In this document: piece by piece, positions 35,092 to 44,119 of the stretch
Position numbering within the stretch: the first letter of the stretch is position 1
Layout: each line of letters starts with the position of its first letter
Source: Arion vulgaris
Taxonomy: Eukaryota; Mollusca; Gastropoda; Stylommatophora; Arionidae
DNA length: 64,000 bases
Assembly (NCBI GenBank): GCA_020796225.1
Contig: CM036759.1
Coordinates: 25,466,313-25,530,312 of the forward strand
Reading direction: 5' to 3'
Notes under the pieces: model-generated
What the model was told of the DNA's origin: nothing
The model's database searches: none
The model's input: only the letters and a program-made list of their open reading frames with translations
Translations under genes and position numbers: made by a program

Positions 35092-35195
35092 TTCTTCTTC
35101 TTCGAACGCTCCATATCGACCACTTGTTAAAACACTCTTTGTGATTTGTATGCGATCTGAGCCTAAGAGTGATTGTACATTGTGCCAGTACACAC
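35092..35195 (-). mobile_element. SINE family A, 3' end only
   Basis: Minus-strand fragment from the GAA tail at 35092 to GTACTGGCACAATGTACAAT. The 5' half is missing. Confidence 0.75.
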
Positions 35196-35464
35196 ACGAA
35201 GGATGTTCTCATTTCTTTAGAACAAAACGGGAATCATAGAAAAGTACACAAGAAGCAGAAGTGTATATCACTAAAGAAACATTGAGGATTATAGAAGACA
35301 ATTAATGATGCCAGATTGATTTCCTATTACTTCAAATGTCAGATTCTTACCACTGCTCTTGATAACATATATGGATATAATTACACAGAAGTCAAACATG
35401 GACACTAAGTAAATCAATGATTTTCATAAATGAGCAAAGCTTGATATACAAACAAAAACAGCTT

Positions 35465-35590
35465 CATTGCAGGATCTACGGAGTTCGTGCTTTGTGCAAC
35501 ACTTTCCGCGGGTGGCATGCCATTTCTAATGAGTGGGATTGAGCCATATTGGAAAACCCGGTGCAATGAAGTCATTTTACATTTATACAT
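35465..35590 (+). mobile_element. SINE family H, 5'-truncated
   Basis: GGATCTACGGAGTTCGTGCT, GGCATGCCATTTCTAATGAG and GGTGCAATGAAGTCATTTTA match the H body. It abuts SINE B at 35605. Confidence 0.6.
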
Positions 35591-35604
35591 ATTTAGATTC
35601 TTTC

Positions 35605-35857
35605 CCGCCCGAGTGGTTACCGGGACCCAAATTTGGGGTGTAAAGAATAGAACCACTGTTACCTGCCACCCATGTCGTAAGAGGCGACTAAGGAGGTTTG
35701 GCTGAAATCGGATGCACATGTCCTAAACGTGTAGAATATACATTTAGGGGCCTACCAAACCAATGTGCAACGTATACACGTTCTTGGCAAAGATCAAACA
35801 TATCACAAAGAGTGATTAAAATTGGTCGTAAAGAACGAACGCAAAGAAGAAGAAGAG
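35605..35857 (+). mobile_element. SINE family B copy
   Basis: Full-length copy starting CGCCCGAGTGGTTACCGGG, tail AAAGAAGAAGAAG. It lies directly after a truncated family H element. Confidence 0.87.
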
Positions 35858-36478
35858 AGATTCTTTTCTTCCCCGTGAGTTGTATTTAAGTGCATGTTTG
35901 GGTCTTATCTACCTTTGATTCCTGAGATTGTGTTCCGTCCATCGCACCATTCTCTCATAAATCTTATCTTCCTCAGTATTAGTTTCTGTTATGTTATCAT
36001 CCATAATTCCCTATTTGTTATCACTTCTCATCATCTGATACATAGTGTACTGTGGAGACATCCGACATGTTTGTTATATGTGTATGTATGTTGTTTCGTC
36101 TCAAATATATACGCACAATATGGTTATCGCCTGGGTTTGTATAAACACTGTTCGATCAACCATTACCTGATTATTGTGTGTCTAGAAAAACGAAGCGTTT
36201 GTGAAAGACACTCCTCAGAACAGCTATTTATTTAAAAGAGCTCGCTGGTTGTGTTCGTCAGAGCGCTCGTGTTGTTGGTCTTAGCAAGGGTACCTAAGAA
36301 ATAAGGACAAGTGGATCGAATCATGTGTTTGATAATTTATTTTTCCCGGAAGCTCCTAATACTTGTACACTGTCTATTTATTGATCATATTCATTGGCTT
36401 CCGCTGCTTCCCCTGGGGTTCTTACTAAACTCCTTATTCTCTTCTTTAAACCCTATCAAGGTATGGTTTTTTTCTTTT
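35858..36478. other. Intronic, nothing recognised
   Basis: Pyrimidine-rich, AT-rich sequence; a 113-codon frame here has no supporting features. Confidence 0.5.
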
Positions 36479-36491
36479 CTAGGCAACATTT

Positions 36492-36691
36492 TTTTTCCGA
36501 TCCAGAAGCACTTGAGCTGAAAGCTCTTCGGCTCGGTGTCATGGACATCGTAACCCTTCGGCTCGGTGCCACGAACACCGTAATTCTGGGGAACCTGTAG
36601 CTTTTCTGCCAGTCCGCGGAGCTGAACCCGCACTTACAGAGGACTATTCATCCGTAGTCCAACGCGCTACGAACACGCTGGGCACGCGGGC
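36492..36691 (-). mobile_element. SINE family C copy with target duplication
   Basis: Minus-strand copy flanked by a perfect 13-bp direct repeat CTAGGCAACATTT (36479-36491 and 36692-36704). This establishes the family's boundaries and retroposition. It ends 180 bp before the second visible CEP170-like exon. Confidence 0.92.
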
Positions 36692-36870
36692 CTAGGCAAC
36701 ATTTAAAACATAACATGTACAATACAACATTCAGCACAAGCAGCTTTAGACTATCAGCCTAAGCGACCATCTGCCTACCCCCTAATCGAAAACACGATAT
36801 AGTAAAATTAGTTATTGAAACTGATTTTCAACCTTCAAATTAATTTTGTTTTAATTTTCCTTACATTCAG

Positions 36871-36960
36871 TCGCAGTCAGTGGACAAGAGACACGCTGTG
36901 TTGACATTTGACCTCTATTTGAACCGGTTCAAGGTGAAAGATCTAAGTACCACCAATGGC
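36871..36960 (+). CDS. CEP170-like protein, FHA domain middle exon
   Basis: This 90-bp exon (30 codons, phase 0/0) starts after CATTCAG and ends before GTAAGT. It reads SQSVDKRHAVLTFD and then FKVKDLSTTNG. This is the core of the FHA domain: the S-x-x-x-x-x-H signature (S-V-D-K-R-H) that contacts the phosphopeptide, and the K-D-L-x-[ST]-x-N-G loop with the conserved Asn-Gly. Both are hallmarks of FHA domains, and the spacing matches CEP170. Joined to the previous exon it gives CDVVVA-SQSVDKRHAV, as expected for the family. The flanking introns are about 6.8 kb and 3.7 kb and contain SINEs, MITEs and tandem arrays. I am confident this is a genuine exon. Confidence 0.88.
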
Positions 36961-38044
36961 GTAAGTTGTACATTAACACAAATCTGCTGCTGGTCATTAA
37001 ATCATGAATGTTGTTATATTACGTTGTTTTTATGCTGACAAACAAGACTGCATGTCCTGTACATGAGACTTATCAGAAGTGATTCAAGCGGAACTAATTG
37101 GTGTGCCTTAAAATCTAAAATCAGTTCAAGTCACCTCTTTCTCTGCTTGTCTCTCTATCTTGTGCCTTTTAAACCTCGATTGGGACATATGCCCTCAACC
37201 AACTCATTTGCCAAATTAGACTTGTTCATGGTTGGTTTGGATTTTGTAGCTCAAATTTTCTACCAGATGGGTTAGCCAGCTCCAAGCCAAACCCTATCTT
37301 AGACGCCTCTTACGACAGACCTTAGAGGTAGCAGTGTTACTAATCTTTGCTGGGGACCAGAGTAAGCATCTAGTGGCTCTTCCTCTTAGGCTAGACGCCC
37401 TTCTCGGGTTCTAACTACTAGTCCGGCATCTTGTTCGAGTTCCCTGTCTTTACCTCAACGATAGTGAGTACCTTGAAGTCGCAGAAAATCTGCCTTATGC
37501 AGAATACTAATTGAGACATTGTGTAATCGTGTAAAGTAATTTACAATGTCGCTGCTGCCATTGTAAGAAATTGAAAAAGGTTTTCACGCAAAATTCAGTT
37601 TCAGAGATGAAACTTCGTCTGAGTTGAAAGCGGACGAAAAACAAAAAAAAAAAAACTAATCTTTGCTTCCTTGTTGGCCTGGCAACAACAAGTGAACATC
37701 TCATGATGGGGTTCATCTTCCATCAACATTATAAGGGAACTAAACCCCACCTTCTCGGGATTTCATTATATATTTTTATGATTGTTGCCCTTGGTATCGT
37801 TGTTATTACCAGTTCTTTTCTCCTTTATTTTACCTTTCACAGAATGTATGAAGCTACCCATATATGAAGAATGTCATGTATATACTAACCACACTATGCA
37901 TGAAGACTACTAGTTGTAGCAACTCCACATTGTCTTGTGAATATTCTGTAATGTTCGTTTAAGTAGTAGTATGTCCATTGTGGAACGTTGCTTTCATCAC
38001 AGCCTACTTGAAAAACTCTGTACCAAGTTCTCCTGCCTCCTCCA
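36961..38044. other. Intronic, mostly unrecognised
   Basis: Only a SINE core remnant (37283-37365) can be named. Confidence 0.5.
37283..37365 (-). mobile_element. Diverged SINE A/B core remnant
   Basis: CTTAGACGCCTCTTACGACA, then a GTAACACTGC-like block and CTAATCTTTGCT, correspond to the reverse complement of the A/B core. Confidence 0.45.
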
Positions 38045-38917
38045 ACGTTATGTGCAGCAGATGTGCGTGAATGTCTCAGTATCACCCAGTGTTATGTCCG
38101 TTATGTGCAGCAGATGTGCGTGAATGTCTCAGTATCACCCAGTGTTATGTGCAGCAGATGTGCGTGAATGTCTCAGTATCACCCAATGTTATGTCCGTTA
38201 TGTGCAGCAGATGTGCGTGAATGTCTCAGTATCACCCAGTGTTATGTCCGTTATGTGCAGCAGATGTGCGTGAATGTCTCAGTATCACCCAGTGTTATGT
38301 CCGTTATGTGCAGCAGATGTGCGTGAATGTCTCAGTATCACCCAGTGTTATGTCCGTTATGTGCAGCAGATGTGCGTGAATGTCTCAGTATCACCCAGTG
38401 TTATGTGCAGCAGATGTGCGTGAATGTCTCAGTATCACCCAGTGTTATGTCCGTTATGTGCAGCAGATGTGCGTGAATGTCTCAGTATCACCCAGTGTTT
38501 TGTCCGTAGTGCAGCAGATTGTCGGAATGTCTCAGTATCACCCAGTGTTATGTCCGTTATGTGCAGCAGATGTGCGTGAATGTCTCAGTATCACCCAGTG
38601 TTATGTCCGTTATGTGCAGCAGATGTGCGTGAATGTCTCAGTATCACCCAGTGTTATGTCCGTTATGTGCAGCAGATGTGCGTGAATGTCTCAGTATCAC
38701 CCAGTGTTATGTCCGTTATGTGCAGCAGATGTGTGTGAATGTCTCAGTATCACCCAGTGTTATGTCCGTTATGTGCAGCAGATGTGCGTGAATGTCTCAG
38801 TATCACCCAATGTTATGTCCGTTATGTGCAGCAGATGTGCGTGAATGTCTCAGTATCACCCAATGTTATATCCGTTATGTGCAGCAGATGTGCGTGAATG
38901 TCTCAGTATCACCCAAG
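38045..38917. repeat. 53-bp tandem array
   Basis: About 17 copies of GTGCAGCAGATGTGCGTGAA plus TGTCTCAGTATCACCCAGTG and a GTTATGTCC segment that is missing in some units (44 bp). The unit start shifts by 53 (38055, 38108). The frames it opens (for example 38380-38685) are by-products. Confidence 0.94.
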
Positions 38918-38999
38918 TAGCACACACCAAGTTATCAAATTAAATGTTTATTGTGACAATCTCAAGACATGTCACATTTTCTCTTCATCAACATCTAAG

Positions 39000-39235
39000 A
39001 AGACATCAGAAAAGTGGTACAACATCAGTATAGACTTCATCAGAACAACAAATTAAATGGTTCGGTCACGTAAGCAGATTACCATCAGACAGTCACCTCA
39101 AAAGAATGCTGCTCCGATACAATGGTAACGGCTGCACAATGACCTCGAGATAACAGAGGCATAAAGACTATCTACACGCATACTAGGCTTGAAATCTCTC
39201 TGACCTGCTTGAGCAGGATTAGAAAGGATCTACAT
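39000..39235 (+). pseudogene. LINE C-terminal fragment
   Basis: IKWFGHVSRLPSDSHLKRML-type frame, related to 27150 and 16440; multiple breaks. Confidence 0.65.
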
Positions 39236-40674
39236 CTAATTATGTTTGTGGTCATATCTAATATCCTCTACCACTTCTTCATTCTTACTGATCGTTCATG
39301 TCTGTAATCTAACTCTGAACGATGTAGATTGTTATTGAAATGTTCTGCTATGCCCCGTCTTCTACTAAGATATTCCATGGCTCATTATCTCTCTAATCTG
39401 TGATTCATCACTCCTCTAAGATGGTCTCTGATTCTCCTGGTGATTGTCTGTATGTGTCTCTTCCTCTGTGTCTACCTGCTCTTCAGTGTCTGTCTGCTCT
39501 ATCCTTGCTTCCCCACAACTGCTTTTTATGTTGTTGAAGTGTCATTGTCCCTCAATAAATACCACTCAATCCAAACAATAATGATGTTATTATGCCTAAT
39601 CGCAATATTATGTTTAACTATAATTACTTATGGCAGGTGATTGTTTACTCTGTATGGTTCAATCCCTGTTATTCTCTCTCTCTTCTCCCCCTTCCCCAGC
39701 TCTAAAAATAAAAAAATGGTTTAGCGCTTCCATCTGGTGGGTCAATCACCTGCAATCCTCATCTACTACCTTCTATCTAGATCATAATGTAATATGTAAT
39801 ATTCTATCTGGTCACAACTACAGTAGAGATCAAAGAAAGATTGTAATGCTCTCTCTTTGTTATATGAAGCTCCCTATTTATGAATCACCCTATATATGAA
39901 TCACTCTATGTAGGACTCACCCTGTATATGAATCACCCTATGTATGAATCACCATATGTATGAATCACCCTTTGCATGAATCACCCTATATATAAATCAC
40001 CCAATGTATAAGTCACCCTGTATTTGAATCACCCTATGTATAAATCACCCAATGTAGGAATCACCCTATGTATGAATCACCATGTGTATGAATCACCCTA
40101 TGAAACATCATGAACATATTTAAATTTGAGTTTAGTGGTGTTATTATAATCAAACAATATATACAAATACTATAATTACAACAGTCTATGCCTGTGGTTA
40201 CTGGAATCAGCTCTGATAACAGTGCTGACCCAGTTAATAAGAATCATTTGAATGTGCTTCTTTTTTGTTGCATACTCATTTTCTATATGAAAAACAGTAA
40301 GGTTTTAAATTTCAAAGAACAATCCAGGAGAAAATGCAAGAAGCGATGTAGACATAAATCACAAAAGACAGGTGAAGAACTGTTAAGAAAAATAACTGAA
40401 AGGTAAAACATACATGTGGATAGGTGTGCAAGCTATGTTAAAAAACACAACTTAGAGAATCTGCATTATTCTGACCTAAACCAGCAGATCTATTCATTTT
40501 GATAGAACCTGCAGAGAAATGTCTAGTTGTTCATCCTCTTTATTATCCTTTCAGGGAAGATAGGAAACATCTATAGATAGAAATGTGTGAATGACCTGCA
40601 AGGATGATGATGATGATGCTGCATGTATTCCTTCTTATTCTTTTTAAATGCTTATCTTTGCATGTACATTCCAG
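39236..40674. other. Intronic, mostly unrecognised
   Basis: Contains the 18-bp repeats (39870-40105) and a short ATG repeat near 40605; otherwise AT-rich. Confidence 0.5.
39870..40105. repeat. 18-bp diverged tandem repeats
   Basis: A dozen loose copies of TATGAATCACCCTATGTA. Confidence 0.85.
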
Positions 40675-40753
40675 ACATATGTAAACAATTCTCGCATCCC
40701 AGAAGAAGAGTATGTTACATTGAATCATATGGACTCAGTACGGCTTGGACAAG
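40675..40753 (+). CDS. CEP170-like protein, FHA domain exon ending at a U12-type donor
   Basis: The exon is 79 bp, starts in phase 0 after ACATTCCAG and ends in phase 1 with a single G. It reads TYVNNSRIPEEEYVTLNH and then MDSVRLGQ. It continues the FHA fold directly from N-G: family members have T-[FY]-V-N-x-x-R-I-P, then a Y-x-T-L strand, then the [RK]-[FL]-G turn. No GT donor lies at or just after the homology break. Instead the sequence is ATATCCTTT from 40754, the textbook 5' splice site of U12-type AT-AC introns. If the intron were retained, translation would stop within about 17 codons. A small mariner-like MITE begins 33 bp into the intron. Confidence 0.85.
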
Positions 40754-40786
40754 ATATCCTTTCAGATACTCTCAAGTTAATTAATA

Positions 40787-41042
40787 CAGGGTTTTCAAGA
40801 TAATTGCAGCCCATCAATGGAGCTAATCTGGCATATATGTATGGAAATGGGAAGGTTCGTTATGACGTAGTATAGGTCAAGGCTGTGTGACGGTGTGTAA
40901 TTGTAGTGCAGGAAGGGCGATGAACAAATGTGACGTAGGATCAGCTAGTCAGAACCGGTTTAAATAGTAAATAAACACAACTCAATTTGTACCTGGCAAC
41001 TTTCGAATTGTCAATGGGGCTGCAATTATCTTGAACACCCTG
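40787..41042. mobile_element. Mariner/Tc1-like MITE
   Basis: This 256-bp element has near-perfect terminal inverted repeats of about 30 bp. The left end is CAGGGTTTTCAAGATAATTG; the right end is the reverse complement of CAGGGTGTTCAAGATAATTG. It is flanked by TA dinucleotides (40785-40786 and 41043-41044), the target duplication typical of Tc1/mariner elements. There is no ORF, so it is non-autonomous. It sits 33 bp inside the proposed U12 intron. Confidence 0.8.
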
Positions 41043-41384
41043 TATATGCAGAATACAGAGCATATAAAATAAAGCACAGTGTTACAGATAGTGCATTGTA
41101 TTCTCTCTTGTACCATACTGTTATACCTTACAATAGGGCATGCAAGCAATTTCTATATACTGCTATATCCAATGTGGTGCCCTGATACCCATGTGATACA
41201 TTGCTGGTACCCTATTTTATTCTCCCTGTTTTAACATTAATCAGAACTTCAAGAAATAATATGTTTCTGAATAAAATTATAATTCAGTTTTTTCATAAGC
41301 ACAATATTAAACAAAATTAAACTTGTAGTCAGGATTAAGTTTTGATATTTTTATTTTGTTTCATATTATTATTAATATTCTTCT

Positions 41385-42030
41385 TCTTCTTCACCTTGCA
41401 ACTACCATCGGAGCACAGGTCTTCAACAAACTTCTTCCAGCCCTTCCTCTCTCTTGCCATCCCTTCCAATTTTTTCCACATCTTGTCTGAAAATGAAAAT
41501 GAAAATCATGACATATCCATTACAGGACGTAGTCATCAACCACAGTAAACAAGTCGTTGATTTTCTAGGCACCACATATACATTCAGTAGTTTGCCATTG
41601 CTTTCTGAACAGTGAGGTATATTTTTACCTTTTGTAAAAGTCTAACGGAATGAATCTGCTTCCAAACTTGTCCACCGTGGGGTTTGAACCAGGTACGCTT
41701 GGGTTTGCGATCAAGCTCACTACCGCTTGAGCTACAGACGCTCACATCTTGTCTAGCCGTTTAATATCAGTTTCCAACTCTCTTCTCCAGGCATTTATAA
41801 GCCTTCCCTTACTCCTCTTTCTCTGTAGGTTTCAAAATAGTGCCTGTTTTGCAATGCTTCCGATCTATCTTCTCAATGTATTTCCTATCCATCTGTAGCT
41901 ATTTTTCCACTGCTTAGTTCTTTCTATGTGTTCATCATTCGTAATCTTATCATACCATCTCAGTCCCTCTATTCTATGTAAACATCCATGTACAAAGGTC
42001 TGTAGTTTTCTGGTGGTTTCTTTTGTTATC
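41385..42030 (-). pseudogene. LINE ORF2 C-terminal fragment split by SINE D
   Basis: Right part (41755-42030) reads RKHCKTGTILKPTEK and then a C-terminal block ending TARQDV; left part (41385-41488) reads KMWKKLEGMARERKGWKKFV then EDLCSDGSCKVKKKK. The frame is continuous across the SINE insertion. The fragment lies in the proposed U12 intron. Confidence 0.8.
41489..41742 (-). mobile_element. SINE family D copy inside LINE
   Basis: Minus-strand copy flanked by a 12-bp duplication CACATCTTGTCT (41477-41488 and 41743-41754), with a (TTTTCA)n-like 3' tail. It splits a LINE coding frame that resumes on both sides. Confidence 0.9.
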
Positions 42031-42261
42031 CTCCACTAGGGATAGAAATGCAAAGGGAAGTGACTTCATACCCTAAGGTCTGAAAAGGCTATGAAAAACT
42101 TTATTATTGTATCTTCTAATACAGTACTTTATATTACTGTGATTGCTGTTTACTGCATGGTCATTATTTTCTTGTCTATTCTTCTCTTCTAACCTAGAAC
42201 ACACCAGTCATTTTTGTAATATGAAATATTTGTCTCAGAGTTCACCTTAACAAATGTTTAC

Positions 42262-42410
42262 ATGCCATGCTGTACCATATAGAACAAGGCACACAGATAA
42301 CTAGTCACGGAGGCCAGCTTCCAGATCCACATTACACTCCCTCGTGGGCAAGTCGGACCCAGGACTCCACTACAGTACATGTGCATGCACATGCTTTCCC
42401 CGAATGTCAA
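42262..42410 (+). CDS. CEP170-like protein, end of FHA domain and start of linker
   Basis: The exon is 149 bp, entered in phase 1 and left in phase 0. It follows the terminal AC of the proposed AT-AC intron and precedes the donor GTGAGC at 42411. The junction codon (G+AT) makes Asp, giving RLGQ-D-AMLYHIEQGTQIT. This aligns with the last FHA strand in CEP170, which has G-Y-D followed by a hydrophobic strand and Q-G. After that the exon reads QLPDPHYTPSWASR and a His-rich tail with no clear domain, consistent with the start of the disordered linker. An in-frame AG at 42281-42282 would give an isoform seven residues shorter that lacks the terminal strand, so the AC site fits the domain better. 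Recognition of the second half of the exon is weaker than the first. Confidence 0.72.
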
Positions 42411-42511
42411 GTGAGCAGAATATTTACAATTTATTTATATTATATCTCTGATTAAAGAAAATGTTTAATAGCAATCACCGTGTGGACTGAAGACTAATAA
42501 TGATGGGACTT

Positions 42512-42768
42512 CGCCGAGTGGTTACTGGGACCCAAATTTGGGGTGTAAAGAATAGAACCACTGTTACCTGCCATGCATGTCATAAGAGACGACTAAGGAG
42601 GTTTGGCTGAAATCGGATGCATGTGTCCTAAACGTGTAGAAGTCTATGCGTTTAGGGGCCTACCAAACCAATGTGCAACGTATACACACGTTCTTGGCAA
42701 AGATCAAACATATCATAAAAAGTGATTAAAATTGGTGGTAAAGAACGAACGCAAAGAAGAAGAAGAAT
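42512..42768 (+). mobile_element. SINE family B copy whose 3' end is tandemly duplicated
   Basis: Head CGCCGAGTGGTTACTGGGAC, GAA tail at 42754-42768. The last ~45 bp plus downstream flank are repeated immediately to the right (see 42769-43040). Confidence 0.87.
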
Positions 42769-43040
42769 GATGGAACATTGTATAATAAACTGGGCGTCTC
42801 TATGGCAAAGTGATTAAAATTGGTGGTAAAGAACTGAACGCTAAAGAAGAAGAAGAATGATGGAACATTGTATAATAAACTGGGCGTCTCTATGGCAAAG
42901 TGATTAAAATTGGTGGTAAAGAAACTGACGCAAAGAAGAAGAAGAATGATGGAACATTGTATAATAAACTGGGCGTCTCTATGGCAAATTGGTTAAAGAA
43001 TGATGGAACATTGTATAATAAACTGGCGTCTCTATGGCAA
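42769..43040 (+). repeat. ~85-bp tandem block fusing SINE B tail and SINE H head
   Basis: Three to four copies of a block that runs AATGATGGAACATTGTATAA, then GGCGTCTCTATGGCAAAG (head of SINE H), then TGATTAAAATTGGTGGTAAA and the GAA tail of SINE B. Confidence 0.88.
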
Positions 43041-43195
43041 AGGGTTAAGATTTTCATTCTGCAGACTGTGGGTTCGAATTTGGATTAAGTCACATGTGCT
43101 ATTTTTTCATGAGATCCCTAGGACTGTTGCAGGAGCTACGGAGTTTGTTCTTTATACAACGCTCAAGAGAGTATCAGGTTGACATAAATTTATGA
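43020..43195 (+). mobile_element. SINE family H with tRNA-like head
   Basis: CTGGCGTCTCTATGGCAAAG (A-box region) and ACTGTGGGTTCGAATTTGG (B box) are followed by GAGCTACGGAGTTTGTTCTT. Its head also recurs in the duplicated block immediately upstream. Confidence 0.65.
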
Positions 43196-43589
43196 TTTAA
43201 GGAAGTGCATAACTGTATTATGTTATGTTTTACGATCATCATCATGAGACATTTGGCATTCCTATGCGTGCTCTATCCTCTGCTGCAGCAGCCATCTCAA
43301 AGCTCGCCATCCACTTGAGAAGCTGATTATTATATATTCTTTCTTTCCCATGAAGACACCATTGTCTGACCTGTCCAGACTTAACTCCCAATTATTGCAA
43401 TCAATTCAGTGTCTCTGACTCATCCTTATCCCATAACTGGGTGCATTAATGACATAATGTAATTATATGTAATATGAAAACATTTGGCAAATGCCCAGTA
43501 TCTTGACAGAAAGTGACCTCTGATCACACAAAGTAGAGCATAATAAGCATACATGTATACAAATTTCAAAATTAGCAATTCAGTTATGT

Positions 43590-43760
43590 GTAATAATAAT
43601 AGTCATCCATCGCAAGCAATGATGACAATAGTCTCAGACATGTGCTACTGTATCTCTGTGGTGTGTGTGGAGAGTGACTGTAGAGTTCAATCCTAGAACG
43701 CAATCCAAAGACTGCAGAGCGCATGCTTCAAGACTACCCCTCAAATATGATATACTGAGG
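43590..43760 (-). repeat. Solitary relative of the 12-kb satellite monomer
   Basis: Reading TAATAATAATAGTCATCCAT, CGCAAGCAATGATGACAATA and GTCTCAGACATGTGCTACTG on +, this is the reverse complement of the long satellite form, in the same order over about 70 bp, and is followed by ~100 bp of other sequence absent from the satellite. Confidence 0.7.
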
Positions 43761-43789
43761 CCTTAGGGAAACAACATTGGAAAAAAAAA

Positions 43790-43890
43790 ACTACGTGGAC
43801 TTATGTGTGAGTTACAAAAGACAGTGAAGTTTATACAAGAGACGATAACATTGAATATATAGACAATATTTCAACCGAACTAAAGGATAA
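43790..43890 (+). repeat. Dispersed repeat pair, copy 2
   Basis: Matches 28976-29075 (TACAAAAGACAGTGAAGTTT; ATATAGACAATATTTCAACC). Confidence 0.55.
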
Positions 43891-44119
43891 CCATACAAAG
43901 GATACATTATCTTATAGTTATTCATAACTGAGAAAGTTATACTAATGTAACCATGATTGATTCTTGCTACTAACTTCTTGAATATAGTATATACCTCTTT
44001 GTTTTTCTCTTGGAGCTGCATTACATTGGATTGTATGGATGGTTCCCACAATTGGTAGGTTTCTATTTTCATTGATATATCTACACAAGTTGAAACATCA
44101 GACATGATGTATTTTTATT

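Larger units (their letters stand above)
40754..42261 (+). other. Probable U12-type AT-AC intron
   Basis: The intron begins ATATCCTTT (exact minor-spliceosome donor consensus) and ends with TTCACCTTAAC at 42241-42251 followed ten bases later by terminal AC at 42260-42261. The branch-site core CCTTAAC and the distance of 11-12 nt from branch adenosine to splice site are typical of U12 introns. Length is 1508 bp. It contains a mariner-like MITE (40787-41042) and an antisense LINE interrupted by a SINE (41385-42030). Joining at these sites preserves frame and FHA homology. Confidence 0.75.

Noticed and set aside
38380..38685. Cys/Val-rich repeated ORF
   Set aside because: It is read through the 53-bp array, which changes frame at each unit; non-coding.
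42283..42410. AG acceptor at 42281-42282 as the exon start
   Set aside because: It is in frame, but it would drop the last FHA strand and leave the ATATCCTTT donor without a matching AC end. Kept only as an alternative.
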